NCBI RefSeq assembly: GCF_019312595.1
Contig: NZ_JAHWDQ010000001.1
Location: 806,001-870,000 of the forward strand
DNA length: 64,000 bases
Origin: Zhongshania aquimaris
GTDB lineage: Bacteria > Pseudomonadota > Gammaproteobacteria > Pseudomonadales > Spongiibacteraceae
Reading direction: 5' to 3'
Shown: positions 9,702 to 18,937 of the stretch, piece by piece
Numbering within the stretch: the stretch's first letter is position 1
How the letters are laid out: every line of letters begins with the position of its first letter
The notes under the pieces: generated by a model
Database searches by the model: none
What the model saw: the letters and a program-made list of their open reading frames with translations, nothing else
What the model was told of the DNA's origin: nothing
Position numbers and translations under genes: made by a program

Positions 9702-11846
9702 TTACTGTTCGAGCGTGTCGTTTTCACAAATAAACCACACCGCGCCTTGAGCGGCTGCAACATAGCGCCAACCGGGTTCTACTAAGTAGGTGGTTTCTCC
9801 GGGGTTAACGATTGCCGGACCAGAGATTTCAACACCTTTACTCAGTGCGTCAGGACCGTATATCGGCGTGCGGATCGCTCCGGAATGCCCATTGAAATAG
9901 CACTCCCGATAGGTCACCGGTTCCGGCGGAGATAGCCGTTCGGTCGGCGGTCGCAAGTCTGAAAATTTCACTGTACCTAAATCCACGCGGGACACGACTC
10001 GAACGGTAGATACCCATACTCCCGATTCGGGCGACACAATTTCACTCCCATATCGCTTGGCAAAATCTGTGTTCATATATTCAATCGCCGCCAACACTTC
10101 CTGCGGTTTTTTCAATCGTCGATTTTCAAGTTCGATACTCACTTCCATCTTTTGAATACCGTAACGCATGTCTAATTCTAGAGAGTACTGAATATCCTCT
10201 TCACGGAAGCCTTGACGGAGCAAATCAGCGCGCCCCTTCTCTTCCAAAGATTCAACCAAACGATTGAAGGCACTGTATTCCGAATAAAGTGCGCGGGTAT
10301 GTTTATTGTAAAAACCCAGCGACACGTTTTTTTCATGGATATGCATTTGATCTAAACCCGCGCCGCCGCATGCGGAAAACACACTGCTGTATGGCGGCGC
10401 GAGAATTTTCTTAATACCCGCTTTGTCGGCAATACCACAAGCGTGCAAAGGACCGTTGCCACCGTAGGCTAGAAACACAAAATCGCTGGCTTTGTAGCCG
10501 CCGCCATTTAGCTCTCGAACGAGACCGGCAGCCATTTCACTATCGGCCATTGATTTAATAAGGAGGGCTGCATCAAGTTCTGAAATATCCATTTCATCAC
10601 ATATATCCTCGAGCGCCTGATAGGAGCGACGAGTGTTCAATGGGATCGCACCCTTGGCGTAATTTTCCGCATCTAAGTAGCCCAAAAGTAAATCGGCATC
10701 GGTTACGGTAGGGTTCATTCCACCTCGGTCATAGCAAGCTGGACCGGGATCGCTACCGGCACTTTGAGGACCGACACGCACGGTATTAAAAATCGTGTCG
10801 TAACTTGCAATAGAGCCGCCACCGGCACCCAATGTCACTAGATGCACCATGGGTAGCGACACCCGCCACCGGTCGACCACGGGGTTAAAATCGTAGTGTT
10901 TAGTGCCGCCGTCAGTAATTAAGCCGATATCAAATGAGGTTCCCCCCATATCACCGCAAACGATATTTTGAATATCACCCTGTAGTGATAATTGGCCTGC
11001 TGCGTGTATTCCCGCCACAGGACCGGAGTGCAAGGTTTTTAATGCATCGGTGGAGTTTAACTGGGCCATCCCCCCCGAGTTGTGTACTAACAACATGGGA
11101 CGTGTGTAGCCGTTTTCGCGAAGATTTTGTTCAAGCGCACTCATCGCAAAGTACATTGTAGAATGCAAAAACGCGTCAACTATAGCTGACGAACTCCGAA
11201 CATATTCACCCTTGCGCCCCACCACTTGATGAGACAACACCATGGGTATTGCACCGAGCATCGACGACGGAAATTCTTCTTCGAATATTTCCTGAATACG
11301 CAATTCGTGCTCAGGGTTTTCTACTGAGTTGATGAGGGTAACAACAAGGGCCTGAACACCGGCATCCACCAACTGTTTGAGTTTTTCTCTAACGTCGGCT
11401 TCGTCCAAATCCATTAATATTTTGCCGCGATAGTCCATACGCTGCTTTACAGAACGTATGCGCGAAATTGGCACCAGGGGATCAGGACGCTTGGCCCTAG
11501 ACATATCCCTGGCTTGCTCGTCTGAAAGGCCATCGCAATAGCCGCGACCGCGGGAAATAGGAATCGTGCTTTCGAAACCCGTTGTAATCAAAACGCCAAC
11601 TTTAGGGCCCTTGCGTTCGATAAGTGCATTGGTACCTAAGGTTGTCGCATAGCGCACGGAATCTACCGACTGCAACAACTGGCGGCGATCTATGGTTAGA
11701 ATTTCACAAGCTTGATCAAGGGCGTCATTAAAACCCAGCGCCAAATTATGATGGCTAGTCAGCGCCTTGGTTTGAATAAACTGCTCGCCCCAACTGACAA
11801 AACAATCTGTAAATGTGCCGCCGATATCTACTGCTATACGTTTCAT
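9702..11846 (-). CDS. HyuA-like subunit of ATP-dependent ketone carboxylase (Apc3-like)
   Basis: A 714-residue hydantoinase A/N-methylhydantoinase A-type ATPase of the ASKHA fold. It starts with MKRIAVDIGGTFTDCFV (phosphate-1 loop), then TTLGTNALIERKGPKVG, the second phosphate loop CGDMGGTSFDIGLI, and LGAGGGSIA. The C-terminal FLAYGGNGPLHA segment is typical of HyuA. It would phosphorylate substrate (enol phosphate or carboxyphosphate) in the cytoplasm. A strong GGAGG site precedes the ATG, and it lies 14 nt after the small-subunit gene. Two different HyuA-type proteins in one operon (this one and the gene at 12254) is a hallmark of acetophenone carboxylase, which spends two ATP per turnover, in contrast to simple two-gene hydantoinases. 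Confidence 0.87.
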   Translation of the reverse strand: MKRIAVDIGGTFTDCFVSWGEQFIQTKALTSHHNLALGFNDALDQACEILTIDRRQLLQSVDSVRYATTLGTNALIERKGPKVGVLITTGFESTIPISRGRGYCDGLSDEQARDMSRAKRPDPLVPISRIRSVKQRMDYRGKILMDLDEADVREKLKQLVDAGVQALVVTLINSVENPEHELRIQEIFEEEFPSSMLGAIPMVLSHQVVGRKGEYVRSSSAIVDAFLHSTMYFAMSALEQNLRENGYTRPMLLVHNSGGMAQLNSTDALKTLHSGPVAGIHAAGQLSLQGDIQNIVCGDMGGTSFDIGLITDGGTKHYDFNPVVDRWRVSLPMVHLVTLGAGGGSIASYDTIFNTVRVGPQSAGSDPGPACYDRGGMNPTVTDADLLLGYLDAENYAKGAIPLNTRRSYQALEDICDEMDISELDAALLIKSMADSEMAAGLVRELNGGGYKASDFVFLAYGGNGPLHACGIADKAGIKKILAPPYSSVFSACGGAGLDQMHIHEKNVSLGFYNKHTRALYSEYSAFNRLVESLEEKGRADLLRQGFREEDIQYSLELDMRYGIQKMEVSIELENRRLKKPQEVLAAIEYMNTDFAKRYGSEIVSPESGVWVSTVRVVSRVDLGTVKFSDLRPPTERLSPPEPVTYRECYFNGHSGAIRTPIYGPDALSKGVEISGPAIVNPGETTYLVEPGWRYVAAAQGAVWFICENDTLEQ

Positions 11847-11860
11847 TATTGTGCCTCCAA

Positions 11861-12241
11861 CTAAGATCGAAACGCAGCGGTAGTCGCTGAATTGGCTTGC
11901 AAGTCAGATCCGCTCCACTTCTCTTTCAAGGAGTCGATATCAAGTTCCAAGTCATGAAGCGGTGCGTGGCCGGGGACGGTGTATTCAACGTCCATCATCA
12001 AGCCGCAATTGGGACAGTAAAACTCATATATCACGCACACTTCGGGATCCGGAGAAAAACAAAACCGATACCGCTCTGGATCGAGCAATGGGTGATGCAC
12101 CTCTCGGGGGTTACGATCATGAATGAGTAAAAAACGCTTATAATTCTCTCTTGCCGATCCTAAAACGTGATCGCACCTATCGCATTCCCACATCTCTTTT
12201 TGAAGATCGACACGCAAATATTCCGTCGCTAACACCTTCAT
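11861..12241 (-). CDS. Small Cys-rich subunit of the ketone carboxylase (Apc2-like)
   Basis: A 126-residue protein (about 14.5 kDa) with two CxxC knuckles, C20-x2-C23 and C76-x2-C79, plus C61 and C69 and several His. This is a likely zinc site. The ribosome site AAGGAG lies just upstream. Small metal-binding gamma subunits are known in acetone carboxylase (AcxC) and in acetophenone carboxylase (Apc2, 15 kDa), where they join the HyuA/HyuB subunits in the core complex. Position between the two HyuA genes matches the apc order exactly. I cannot see catalytic residues; the role is probably structural or in metal binding. Confidence 0.78.
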   Translation of the reverse strand: MKVLATEYLRVDLQKEMWECDRCDHVLGSARENYKRFLLIHDRNPREVHHPLLDPERYRFCFSPDPEVCVIYEFYCPNCGLMMDVEYTVPGHAPLHDLELDIDSLKEKWSGSDLQANSATTAAFRS

Positions 12242-12253
12242 TATTATTTCTCC

Positions 12254-14194
12254 TTATTCTGAAATCGCTCGGTGGCTTGTGGCACTTAATACAATGTCGC
12301 GATTTGCGGTAAACTCAAATCCCCAACCGCGCGGTACGCTGCAGGTCCAAAACGCTTCTTCCAAAACCACCGGCCCGATACCCGCCGCACCCGCAATTTG
12401 ATCCTCGACACGAAATACTGGTACGCGCTCAGACTCACCGCCCGGACCAATCAATGCTCGATCAGAAAACACCTTCGGTTCACTGGATTCCAAATGGACT
12501 TTCGGGGCTAGTCTCGCGTGGCTTATGCGTCGGACTGCGCGCACGCTTAGAAGGACGTTGTCGCCTTGTACCTCCGCACAAACAAACTCACCATCACTAC
12601 CCACCGCCAACTCATGGCACTCACCTGCAAGCTCATACCACACCTCTAATTCGCACTGCTCTGCGCTGTAGCCTTCCGTGCCCATATCACGCAAAACACG
12701 ATCTTTAAGTCGCTCATAGGCCTCGGCAATCGTGCCACTATTCACATCGCTTACTGCCTCAGTTGCCTGATGAGCAATATCGCTAAAGCCGATGCCGTGG
12801 GCGCTAAATACCGCCGATAAGCGTGGAATTAGCACCGTAGCGATCCCGGCGCTTTTGGCGACTGCGGCGACACCCATCGGCCCACCACCACCAAATGCCA
12901 TTAATACGGTATCGTCGGTAATCGTGGTGTACTCACGAATGCCATCGGCGATTTTTCCCGCCCACGCGTCTAGCATTTGCGTACACGCTTGCTCCAGACT
13001 GAGAGACAACGGCTCGGCGACATGACGAAGAATGGCGGCTTCCGCCTTGTCATACTTAAGCGCCAATTTGCCGCCGAAATACGTTTTGGGGTCGAGCAAG
13101 CCAAGTACCAGCAAGGCATCAGTAATTGTTGCTTTATCGCCCCCCATACCAAAGCAGGCAGGGCCAGGCGCTCCACCCACCGACTCGGGGCCAACTCTAA
13201 TTTCGCCGCCTTCAGCTCGAATTATTGAGCCACCGCCAACGCCGACACTGACAATTTCCGCCAGCGGGTCGCTGCAGCGCACACCCTCGATTAAACCGAG
13301 GCGACTATCGACAATCTTGCCATCTTCGATCAAACCGATATCAGTGGTAGTGCCACCAACATCCACCGTAATCACACGCCGGTAGTCGTAATAATTGCTA
13401 TATGCCAAGGCACCCTCAGCGCCGCCACGGGGACCTGAGCTGTATGTTTTCAATGCAATTGTTTTTGCAACTCGACCGGAATAACCGTCATTTCGATAGA
13501 CAAGCAAGGGATTTCGGGTACGAAAGTGACTCAATTCACTTTCGGTGTTGTAGAGGAAACGCTCCATCGCTGGATGCAGAAATGCATTGAACAGGGCGGT
13601 CCACAAACGGACATTTGGATTTGCGTGCCGACACAAGGCATTGGAATACAATACCGGCACGGAGCCCAGAAGATGACGAGGAAACAAGCGCAACATCATC
13701 CTGTGCAATGCCCGCTCCTGCTCGACATACGCATCGCCTGTATAGGCAACCACAATTCGACTCGCGCCATCAGCCGCTAGCTGCCCTACCGCCTCAGTCA
13801 GCGCCTTATGGTAATCCTCAGGGGCGAGCGTCGTATCGAGCACTGCGACTCGAGCGCCCAAAAGATCGGCGTATAAAGACGCTTGATGATCGTCTTCGCG
13901 GCACCAGTTATTGTCGCTAGTATTCAGCAGCAAGCCCAGCGAAGGCCCTTTGCGCTCAACCAGAGCATTGGTTCCCTGCGTGGTGCTGTATCTTATGTGA
14001 TCAGTAGATTGCAGCAGCGCGCGCAAATCTTCATGACCATAGATATCCTCTGAAATCTTCTTAAGGCCTTCGAAAAAGCACTTACTCAAATCAAAAGGAG
14101 TAGTGATTGTCTTGGTGTGATACGAGTTATCGCCGTCCAATACCCAAATATCAGTAAGCGTGCCGCCGTTATCAATGTTGATAAGTTTTCCCAT
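12254..14194 (-). CDS. HyuA-like subunit of ATP-dependent ketone carboxylase (Apc1-like)
   Basis: A 646-residue HyuA-type ATPase. The first phosphate loop is NIDNGGTLTDIWV (Asn-Gly in place of the usual Ile-Gly), then TTQGTNALVERKGPSLG, TVDVGGTTTDIGLIEDG and VGVGGGSII; near the C-terminal half is LMAFGGGGPMG. At about 70 kDa it matches Apc1. It is the promoter-proximal gene of the minus-strand operon running to the CoA ligase, with short gaps of 12-45 nt between genes. Together with the second HyuA it would supply ATP-driven activation of ketone and bicarbonate to the HyuB subunit. The upstream region carries two copies of a palindrome shared with the receptor promoter. The ketone could be acetophenone, another aryl methyl ketone or acetone; sequence alone does not decide. 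Confidence 0.86.
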   Translation of the reverse strand: MGKLINIDNGGTLTDIWVLDGDNSYHTKTITTPFDLSKCFFEGLKKISEDIYGHEDLRALLQSTDHIRYSTTQGTNALVERKGPSLGLLLNTSDNNWCREDDHQASLYADLLGARVAVLDTTLAPEDYHKALTEAVGQLAADGASRIVVAYTGDAYVEQERALHRMMLRLFPRHLLGSVPVLYSNALCRHANPNVRLWTALFNAFLHPAMERFLYNTESELSHFRTRNPLLVYRNDGYSGRVAKTIALKTYSSGPRGGAEGALAYSNYYDYRRVITVDVGGTTTDIGLIEDGKIVDSRLGLIEGVRCSDPLAEIVSVGVGGGSIIRAEGGEIRVGPESVGGAPGPACFGMGGDKATITDALLVLGLLDPKTYFGGKLALKYDKAEAAILRHVAEPLSLSLEQACTQMLDAWAGKIADGIREYTTITDDTVLMAFGGGGPMGVAAVAKSAGIATVLIPRLSAVFSAHGIGFSDIAHQATEAVSDVNSGTIAEAYERLKDRVLRDMGTEGYSAEQCELEVWYELAGECHELAVGSDGEFVCAEVQGDNVLLSVRAVRRISHARLAPKVHLESSEPKVFSDRALIGPGGESERVPVFRVEDQIAGAAGIGPVVLEEAFWTCSVPRGWGFEFTANRDIVLSATSHRAISE

Positions 14195-14492
14195 GCCAGA
14201 TCTCTTCTTATCTATTTATGTGTTGCATTCTCTCCGTCGAGTCGCCCTGCGCCAACTACCCAAACGAGCAGTTATTTTTATTCAGCGATGGGCGTGTTCA
14301 CTAGGAGAATCACGCTATTATTGGCAAAGAACGCGCCCAGCTAGCACTACCCACATGGGTAGATGAATCAAGCCAGGGTTTAGGGTACAAATTAGGGATG
14401 CATCAAGCGCTTGCGCCACCTAGCTACAATACGAATCACATAAGCGTGGGCGGCACTTGAACAAAAAACATATAAATAGAAATTAGGAAATA
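14195..14492. promoter_or_regulatory. Divergent control region between the carboxylase operon and the MDR/regulator genes
   Basis: This 298-nt AT-rich gap separates the minus-strand carboxylase operon from the plus-strand reductase gene. It holds a perfect 7-2-7 palindrome CTACCCA-CA-TGGGTAG at 14347-14362 and a second, imperfect copy CTACCCA-AA-CGAGCAG at 14256-14271. The same element recurs at 4478-4493 before the TonB receptor. Spacing between the two copies is 91 nt, start to start. I see no convincing consensus sigma-70 promoter, which would fit activator-dependent transcription. Confidence 0.55.
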
Positions 14493-15509
14493 ATGATGAC
14501 CAGCCCTTCGCACAGCCAGTTCTGGCGCTTCGATAATCGTCCAGAAGCGAACATCAACGACAGCACTTTCAGCCTTCAGCAACGAGAATTACCTCCCCTA
14601 GAAGAGGGCCAGTTGCTTGTCAAAAATCTAATACTGTCGATGGATGCAACCAACCGCCTTTGGCTGGGCGAGCGTGAAGAGCTATATATGGAGCCAATAA
14701 GCCTGGGCGACAGCATGAGAGGCTTTGGACTTTGCCAGATTGTTAAATCCAACAGCCGCTTATATCAAGAAGGACAACTAGTAAGCTCACTGACAGAGTG
14801 GGCAGAGTACTCAATACTGGACGCCAACGCGGTGCAAGCGTTTGTCGCACCAAAAGACATGCCGCTAGACCTGGCATTTGGCGTAATGAGCATCGCGGGC
14901 CCCACGGCCTACCACGGCCTGCTTAATATTGCGCATCCCAGACCGGGTGAAACAGTGGTGGTCACCGCCGCCTCTGGCGCTGTCGGCTGCCTGGCAGGAC
15001 AGATCGCCAAGCTTAGCAGATGCCATGTCGTCGGGACCGCAGGCAGCGATGCCAAGTGCCGGTATTTAGTCGAAGAATTAGGTTTTGACGCCGCAATAAA
15101 CTACCGCGACGCCAACATTGAGGACGCCCTTCGGCAGGCCTGCCCAAATGGCATAGACATTCAATTTGAAAATGTTGGCGGCAGTATTTTGGACAGCTGC
15201 CTAAAGCTAATGAACAACAATGGTCGTGTGGTAATTTGCGGTCTTATCTCCATGTATAATTCTGCGCAAAATGTTCCTGGGCCATATATGTTTCACAACA
15301 GCATTATGAAGCGGCTAAAAATAGAAGGATTCGTCATACTCGACCACGCGGCAGAGTTTCCGGCCATGCAGCGCTATTTAGCTCAGTGGATACAAGATGG
15401 GTCAATAAAATTTAAACTGCACAGTCATCAGGGAATAGAGCACGCCTCGACTGCGCTGCAGAGTCTATACACCGGCGAAAACAACGGCAAAGTTCTCGTT
15501 AAGCTGTAA
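14493..15509 (+). CDS. Zinc-independent MDR NAD(P)H oxidoreductase (CurA/PTGR-like)
   Basis: A 338-residue medium-chain reductase of the prostaglandin/curcumin reductase group. The N-terminal half begins with FWRFDNRPE and ends with the substrate-side AYHGLL segment. The Rossmann part has VTAASGAVGCLAGQIAK at about 155-170, then VVGTAGSDAKC for NADPH phosphate binding, and GFDAAINYRD, ENVGGSILD and ENNGKVLVKL. There are no zinc-ligand Cys/His sets. Such enzymes reduce alpha,beta-enones or related carbonyls. It is divergent from the carboxylase operon and upstream of the LuxR regulator, so it may act on an unsaturated or alcohol precursor of the ketone. Two in-frame ATGs (14493, 14496) share an AGGAAA site. 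Confidence 0.85.
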   Translation: MMTSPSHSQFWRFDNRPEANINDSTFSLQQRELPPLEEGQLLVKNLILSMDATNRLWLGEREELYMEPISLGDSMRGFGLCQIVKSNSRLYQEGQLVSSLTEWAEYSILDANAVQAFVAPKDMPLDLAFGVMSIAGPTAYHGLLNIAHPRPGETVVVTAASGAVGCLAGQIAKLSRCHVVGTAGSDAKCRYLVEELGFDAAINYRDANIEDALRQACPNGIDIQFENVGGSILDSCLKLMNNNGRVVICGLISMYNSAQNVPGPYMFHNSIMKRLKIEGFVILDHAAEFPAMQRYLAQWIQDGSIKFKLHSHQGIEHASTALQSLYTGENNGKVLVKL

Positions 15510-15645
15510 ACTCACTTAGCAAAAATGCCAGTGACAGCCACCCACCGTGCACGGCCAAAATAAAACAAGTAGACTAGGTGAGTAGCTTATACGATAAGCA
15601 CACTCATTGGTCCTCAGCCAATTTTGGCAAGCAACGATAATAATT

Positions 15646-18342
15646 ATGCTCACTAGCAGTAATACTTCAGACCTTGGGCTATCGCATCACAAGTTCCAAG
15701 CCCCACTAGGAGAGCAAAAGCAGGTTCTCCGCCAGGAGCTATTGACCCGAATTAGTGAGCTTGGCGCAATCCAATGCGTAGTTATTCAAGCGCCAGCTGG
15801 ACATGGCAAAACCACCCTTCTGAAGCAAATCCTTAATCTCAGCAAAGACGCAGGAAAACTGACTGCGTGGCTTAAACTAGATGAGGCCGACAATGATTTA
15901 CATCGGCTGTTACTCCACCTCGACAAAATAATAAGCGACCTTGAAGAAAGCCAAGAGGCAAAACACAGTAAAACCCTTAAGGAAAACTCTCTACCGAAAG
16001 GCCGAGCAGAGCGCTTCAATAATCGGCTTGCCGAAATAGGTGCTGACATACATTTATTCTTCGATGATTTTCAGTTCATCGACGAGCCTGAAATTGAACA
16101 CCTCTTCAGAAATATACTTAGCAATTTGCCCAACTCTGTCAAAGTATTTATTGGTTCACGCTCGCTGCCAAAAATTGGACTAACCGAACTTCAGGTCCAG
16201 CAGCGATTAGAGTTGCTTCGTTTCGCAGAAATTAAGTTTTCTCTCCAGGAGGCAAAGGAATTCTTTCAAAAAGAACAACAGTTATGCCTTAGCGATGAAG
16301 ACCTCGCGATCATATATAGTCGATCAGAAGGTTGGGCGGCAGCCCTGCAACTATTCAGACTTACACTGGCAAAACGAAGCGTGAAAGAGTCTCTGAATAA
16401 TCTAGAATCCTACACACCATTCCAGATCACAGAATACCTAGCGAGTAATGTACTACAGCAGCAAGCATCCGATGTGCAGGAATTCTTACTAACTTGCTCG
16501 CTATTACCCAAATTGTGCGCACCACTATGCGAAGAGATCACTGGGCGAAAAGATAGCCAGGACATTCTAGAGCAGCTAGAACGCCAGGGGCTTTTCCTCA
16601 ACAATATCGACAATGAACGCTACTGGTTCCAGTTCCACCGACTTTTTGCGCACTATTTGCAAGAGCTGGTTAGAAAACGCCACCCCGCGCGCTGCAGTCA
16701 AATACATAGTAAAGCTGCCACGTGGTTTTTAGAGCACCAGCTATATGAAGATGCCTTATTTCACGCCGTGGCAGCCCAGGATTTTAATCTTGCCACCACC
16801 GCGATGGACATCTGGGCAACCGATCAAATCACCAATGCCTGCTTGCATTCTGTAGAGCGCTGGGCCGATAAAATTCCTTTGGCACATATTTTTCAGCACC
16901 CCAGACTGATTGTTAAAATAACATGGGCACTGACGTTTCTGCGGCGCAGAGCGAAAGTACTCCCCTACCTCGACGTACTTAAAAAACTTGGCGAGCAAGC
17001 GCTAGACGAGCAATTTGCAATTGAACGGCAAATAACAATGGCCGTCGTTGAAATGGCGCTAGATCATCTTGACCACGCCTTTGCCAACGTCGCAGATATC
17101 AATACCGAAAATCATGAAGCCAGAGGTTTCTGGGCCTTTGAACTGGGTGCGGCGGCCAACATTCAAGCGTGCCGCCGCATTGCATACGGCAATTTTGCTG
17201 CCGCGCGATATCATATTGCGGTTGGCCGCAATCACAACCACGGTGATAGCGCGCCATTTTTAGCCGGCTACAACACTGGCTTAACTATTATCAGCAGCTA
17301 CCTACAGGGCAATATCAACGACGCCTACGAACGCAGTATTTCAATATTAAAAGCCAAAGGTCTTAATATTGAAGAGTCCTACGCAGCAACATCGGCGGTC
17401 TGCTGCTGCTTATTCCCGCTCTACGAAAATAATGACTTCGACACCGCGGTAGAAGTTTTTGAACAGTATCATCAGGAAATAAATACCGGATTGCTTCCCG
17501 ACTTTGTGTCAGCGGCGTACCTGCCTATGATCCGAATCTACGACGCCAAAGGGGAGCCAAACAAAGCCAGAAAGCTACTAGACACACTGGAAGATATTGC
17601 CATCAGCGCAAACTGGCCGAGGATTGTTCGTCTCTGCGCATGGGAAAACGTCCGCCGAGCTTTGCTAGCCGAAAATAGTCAACAAGCCCTATCAATAGCC
17701 GCAACCTTGGGCTACCCGGCACCAGAATTAAGCACACCCTCGTTTCTAAGTTTTGCCGACGCTATAGAAGACGCGACCTTAAGTAGAATACGTTTAGAAG
17801 TGCACACTAAGCCGCTGCAAGACACCCGAAGCAAACTCAAACTGGCGATTCAAAGAGCCCAAGACCACAATCTAATCGCGCGGGAAATAAAGCTTCACTT
17901 GCTCAATGCCATTTTGGAGAGCAATGAAGGTAATGCAGAAAAATCCTCTAGCGAACTAAAAATTGCGCTGACCTTGGCAGCTGAATACGGCGTCATTCGC
18001 AGTGTTTTAGATGAAGGACCAAAGGTAATCAGTCTTCTCAAAGCGCGCTTAAACGGAAGTTGGTCAAGTACGCTTAATCGCTATATTACCAATCTACTGG
18101 GTCAATGTGAGGAACGCGACAATATCACCAGCCCTCAGACCGAACTACCGGAAGCACTTACTTCACGAGAAATGCAAATCCTGTCCCTACTCGCCAAGGG
18201 GGAAACCAATAAAAATATTGCGCGCAGCCTCTTCGTTTCAGAAAACACCGTCAAATTTCATTTAAAAAATATTTTTCACAAACTTGGCGTTAGCACTCGC
18301 ACCCAGGCGATCAGTAGCGCAAGCAAACACGGGCTTATTTAG
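15646..18342 (+). CDS. MalT-like ATP-dependent LuxR-family transcription activator
   Basis: An 898-residue STAND/LAL-type regulator. A Walker A motif APAGHGKTT lies near the N-terminus (residues about 45-53), Walker B LFFDDFQ at about 135, then a helical TPR-like sensor region, and a C-terminal LuxR/GerE HTH: LTSREMQILSLLAKGETN followed by NIARSLFVSENTVKFHLKNI. Members (MalT, AlkS, AcoK) bind an inducer and ATP, oligomerise and activate catabolic operons. I chose the ATG at 15646; an upstream TTG at 15607 adds 13 residues that lack similarity to the family start. It is encoded next to the divergent carboxylase operon and is the best candidate to read the 7-2-7 palindromes there. Its inducer is presumably the ketone or its CoA derivative (inference). 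Confidence 0.85.
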   Translation: MLTSSNTSDLGLSHHKFQAPLGEQKQVLRQELLTRISELGAIQCVVIQAPAGHGKTTLLKQILNLSKDAGKLTAWLKLDEADNDLHRLLLHLDKIISDLEESQEAKHSKTLKENSLPKGRAERFNNRLAEIGADIHLFFDDFQFIDEPEIEHLFRNILSNLPNSVKVFIGSRSLPKIGLTELQVQQRLELLRFAEIKFSLQEAKEFFQKEQQLCLSDEDLAIIYSRSEGWAAALQLFRLTLAKRSVKESLNNLESYTPFQITEYLASNVLQQQASDVQEFLLTCSLLPKLCAPLCEEITGRKDSQDILEQLERQGLFLNNIDNERYWFQFHRLFAHYLQELVRKRHPARCSQIHSKAATWFLEHQLYEDALFHAVAAQDFNLATTAMDIWATDQITNACLHSVERWADKIPLAHIFQHPRLIVKITWALTFLRRRAKVLPYLDVLKKLGEQALDEQFAIERQITMAVVEMALDHLDHAFANVADINTENHEARGFWAFELGAAANIQACRRIAYGNFAAARYHIAVGRNHNHGDSAPFLAGYNTGLTIISSYLQGNINDAYERSISILKAKGLNIEESYAATSAVCCCLFPLYENNDFDTAVEVFEQYHQEINTGLLPDFVSAAYLPMIRIYDAKGEPNKARKLLDTLEDIAISANWPRIVRLCAWENVRRALLAENSQQALSIAATLGYPAPELSTPSFLSFADAIEDATLSRIRLEVHTKPLQDTRSKLKLAIQRAQDHNLIAREIKLHLLNAILESNEGNAEKSSSELKIALTLAAEYGVIRSVLDEGPKVISLLKARLNGSWSSTLNRYITNLLGQCEERDNITSPQTELPEALTSREMQILSLLAKGETNKNIARSLFVSENTVKFHLKNIFHKLGVSTRTQAISSASKHGLI

Positions 18343-18384
18343 CTTGCTGTTCATTACACGAAAGATAGCTTGATAGGTATTGCA

Positions 18385-18837
18385 CTAGCGCGTTCGAAGT
18401 CTTGTGATAAACAATAATGGCAATCTGGCCCTGTCTGAATCAACATAACGAATAAGCGCACTATCTACGCTGTTCATCGCTACGCGCAGAAGCTTCTGCC
18501 CATCGTGCGAATGCAATAAGACTACGCCACTACAATTTGCTAACACGCTTAGAAAAAGCACAATTCGAAACGATGTCTTTTGGGTTTTGTGTCTAAGACG
18601 TTGCTGCGCATATAAGGCGCCGGGCCAACCCCCGCACAAGGCTAGTAGATGCAAGGTATTTTCTGGCACGCGCCAAGCACCAGTCATCGCGGCCTTCTTA
18701 TCTTTAGCGTAATAAAAATAGCAACATAAACTGATGATCAGAATATACGCACTAAGCAGGAGCGGTGTATACGCAAGGTAGTACGACATTCCCAAACATA
18801 AAATCAATAAGCAGATAATAGTATTGACGCTTTTCAT
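18385..18837 (-). CDS. DUF1294 membrane protein
   Basis: A 150-residue protein with two N-terminal hydrophobic helices (about residues 5-20 and 25-43), the DUF1294 core with YAKDKKAA, RVPENTLHLLALCGGWPGAL and RHKTQKTSFR, and a further hydrophobic segment (about 92-108). The function of the family is unknown; some members are fused to cold-shock domains, which is not the case here. It converges with the LuxR gene and is on the same strand as pyruvate kinase but separated from it by a terminator. I see no link to the catabolic genes. Confidence 0.8.
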   Translation of the reverse strand: MKSVNTIICLLILCLGMSYYLAYTPLLLSAYILIISLCCYFYYAKDKKAAMTGAWRVPENTLHLLALCGGWPGALYAQQRLRHKTQKTSFRIVLFLSVLANCSGVVLLHSHDGQKLLRVAMNSVDSALIRYVDSDRARLPLLFITRLRTR

Positions 18838-18882
18838 CGCTAAAACTCAAGGTAGAATCACGGCACTACAATATAGTAGCCA

Positions 18883-18909
18883 TAAAAAAGGCCCCAATAC
18901 TGGAGCCTT
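18883..18909 (-). terminator. Rho-independent terminator of pyruvate kinase
   Basis: On the minus strand AAGGCTCCA-GTAT-TGGGGCCTT (one internal mismatch) is followed by TTTTATGG. It lies 29 nt after the pyk stop codon. Confidence 0.85.
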
Positions 18910-18937
18910 AAATCACTCATTAATCAGCGCGACAACC

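Noticed and set aside
11637-11650. GGTACCTAAGGTTG inside a HyuA-like gene
   Set aside because: Only the first half of the operator matches and it is coding.
7410-14194. Reading the HyuA/HyuB genes as an ordinary hydantoinase or 5-oxoprolinase
   Set aside because: Two HyuA genes, the Cys-rich small gene and the beta-keto acid ligase in one operon fit ketone carboxylase better; no amidohydrolase, racemase or transporter is present.
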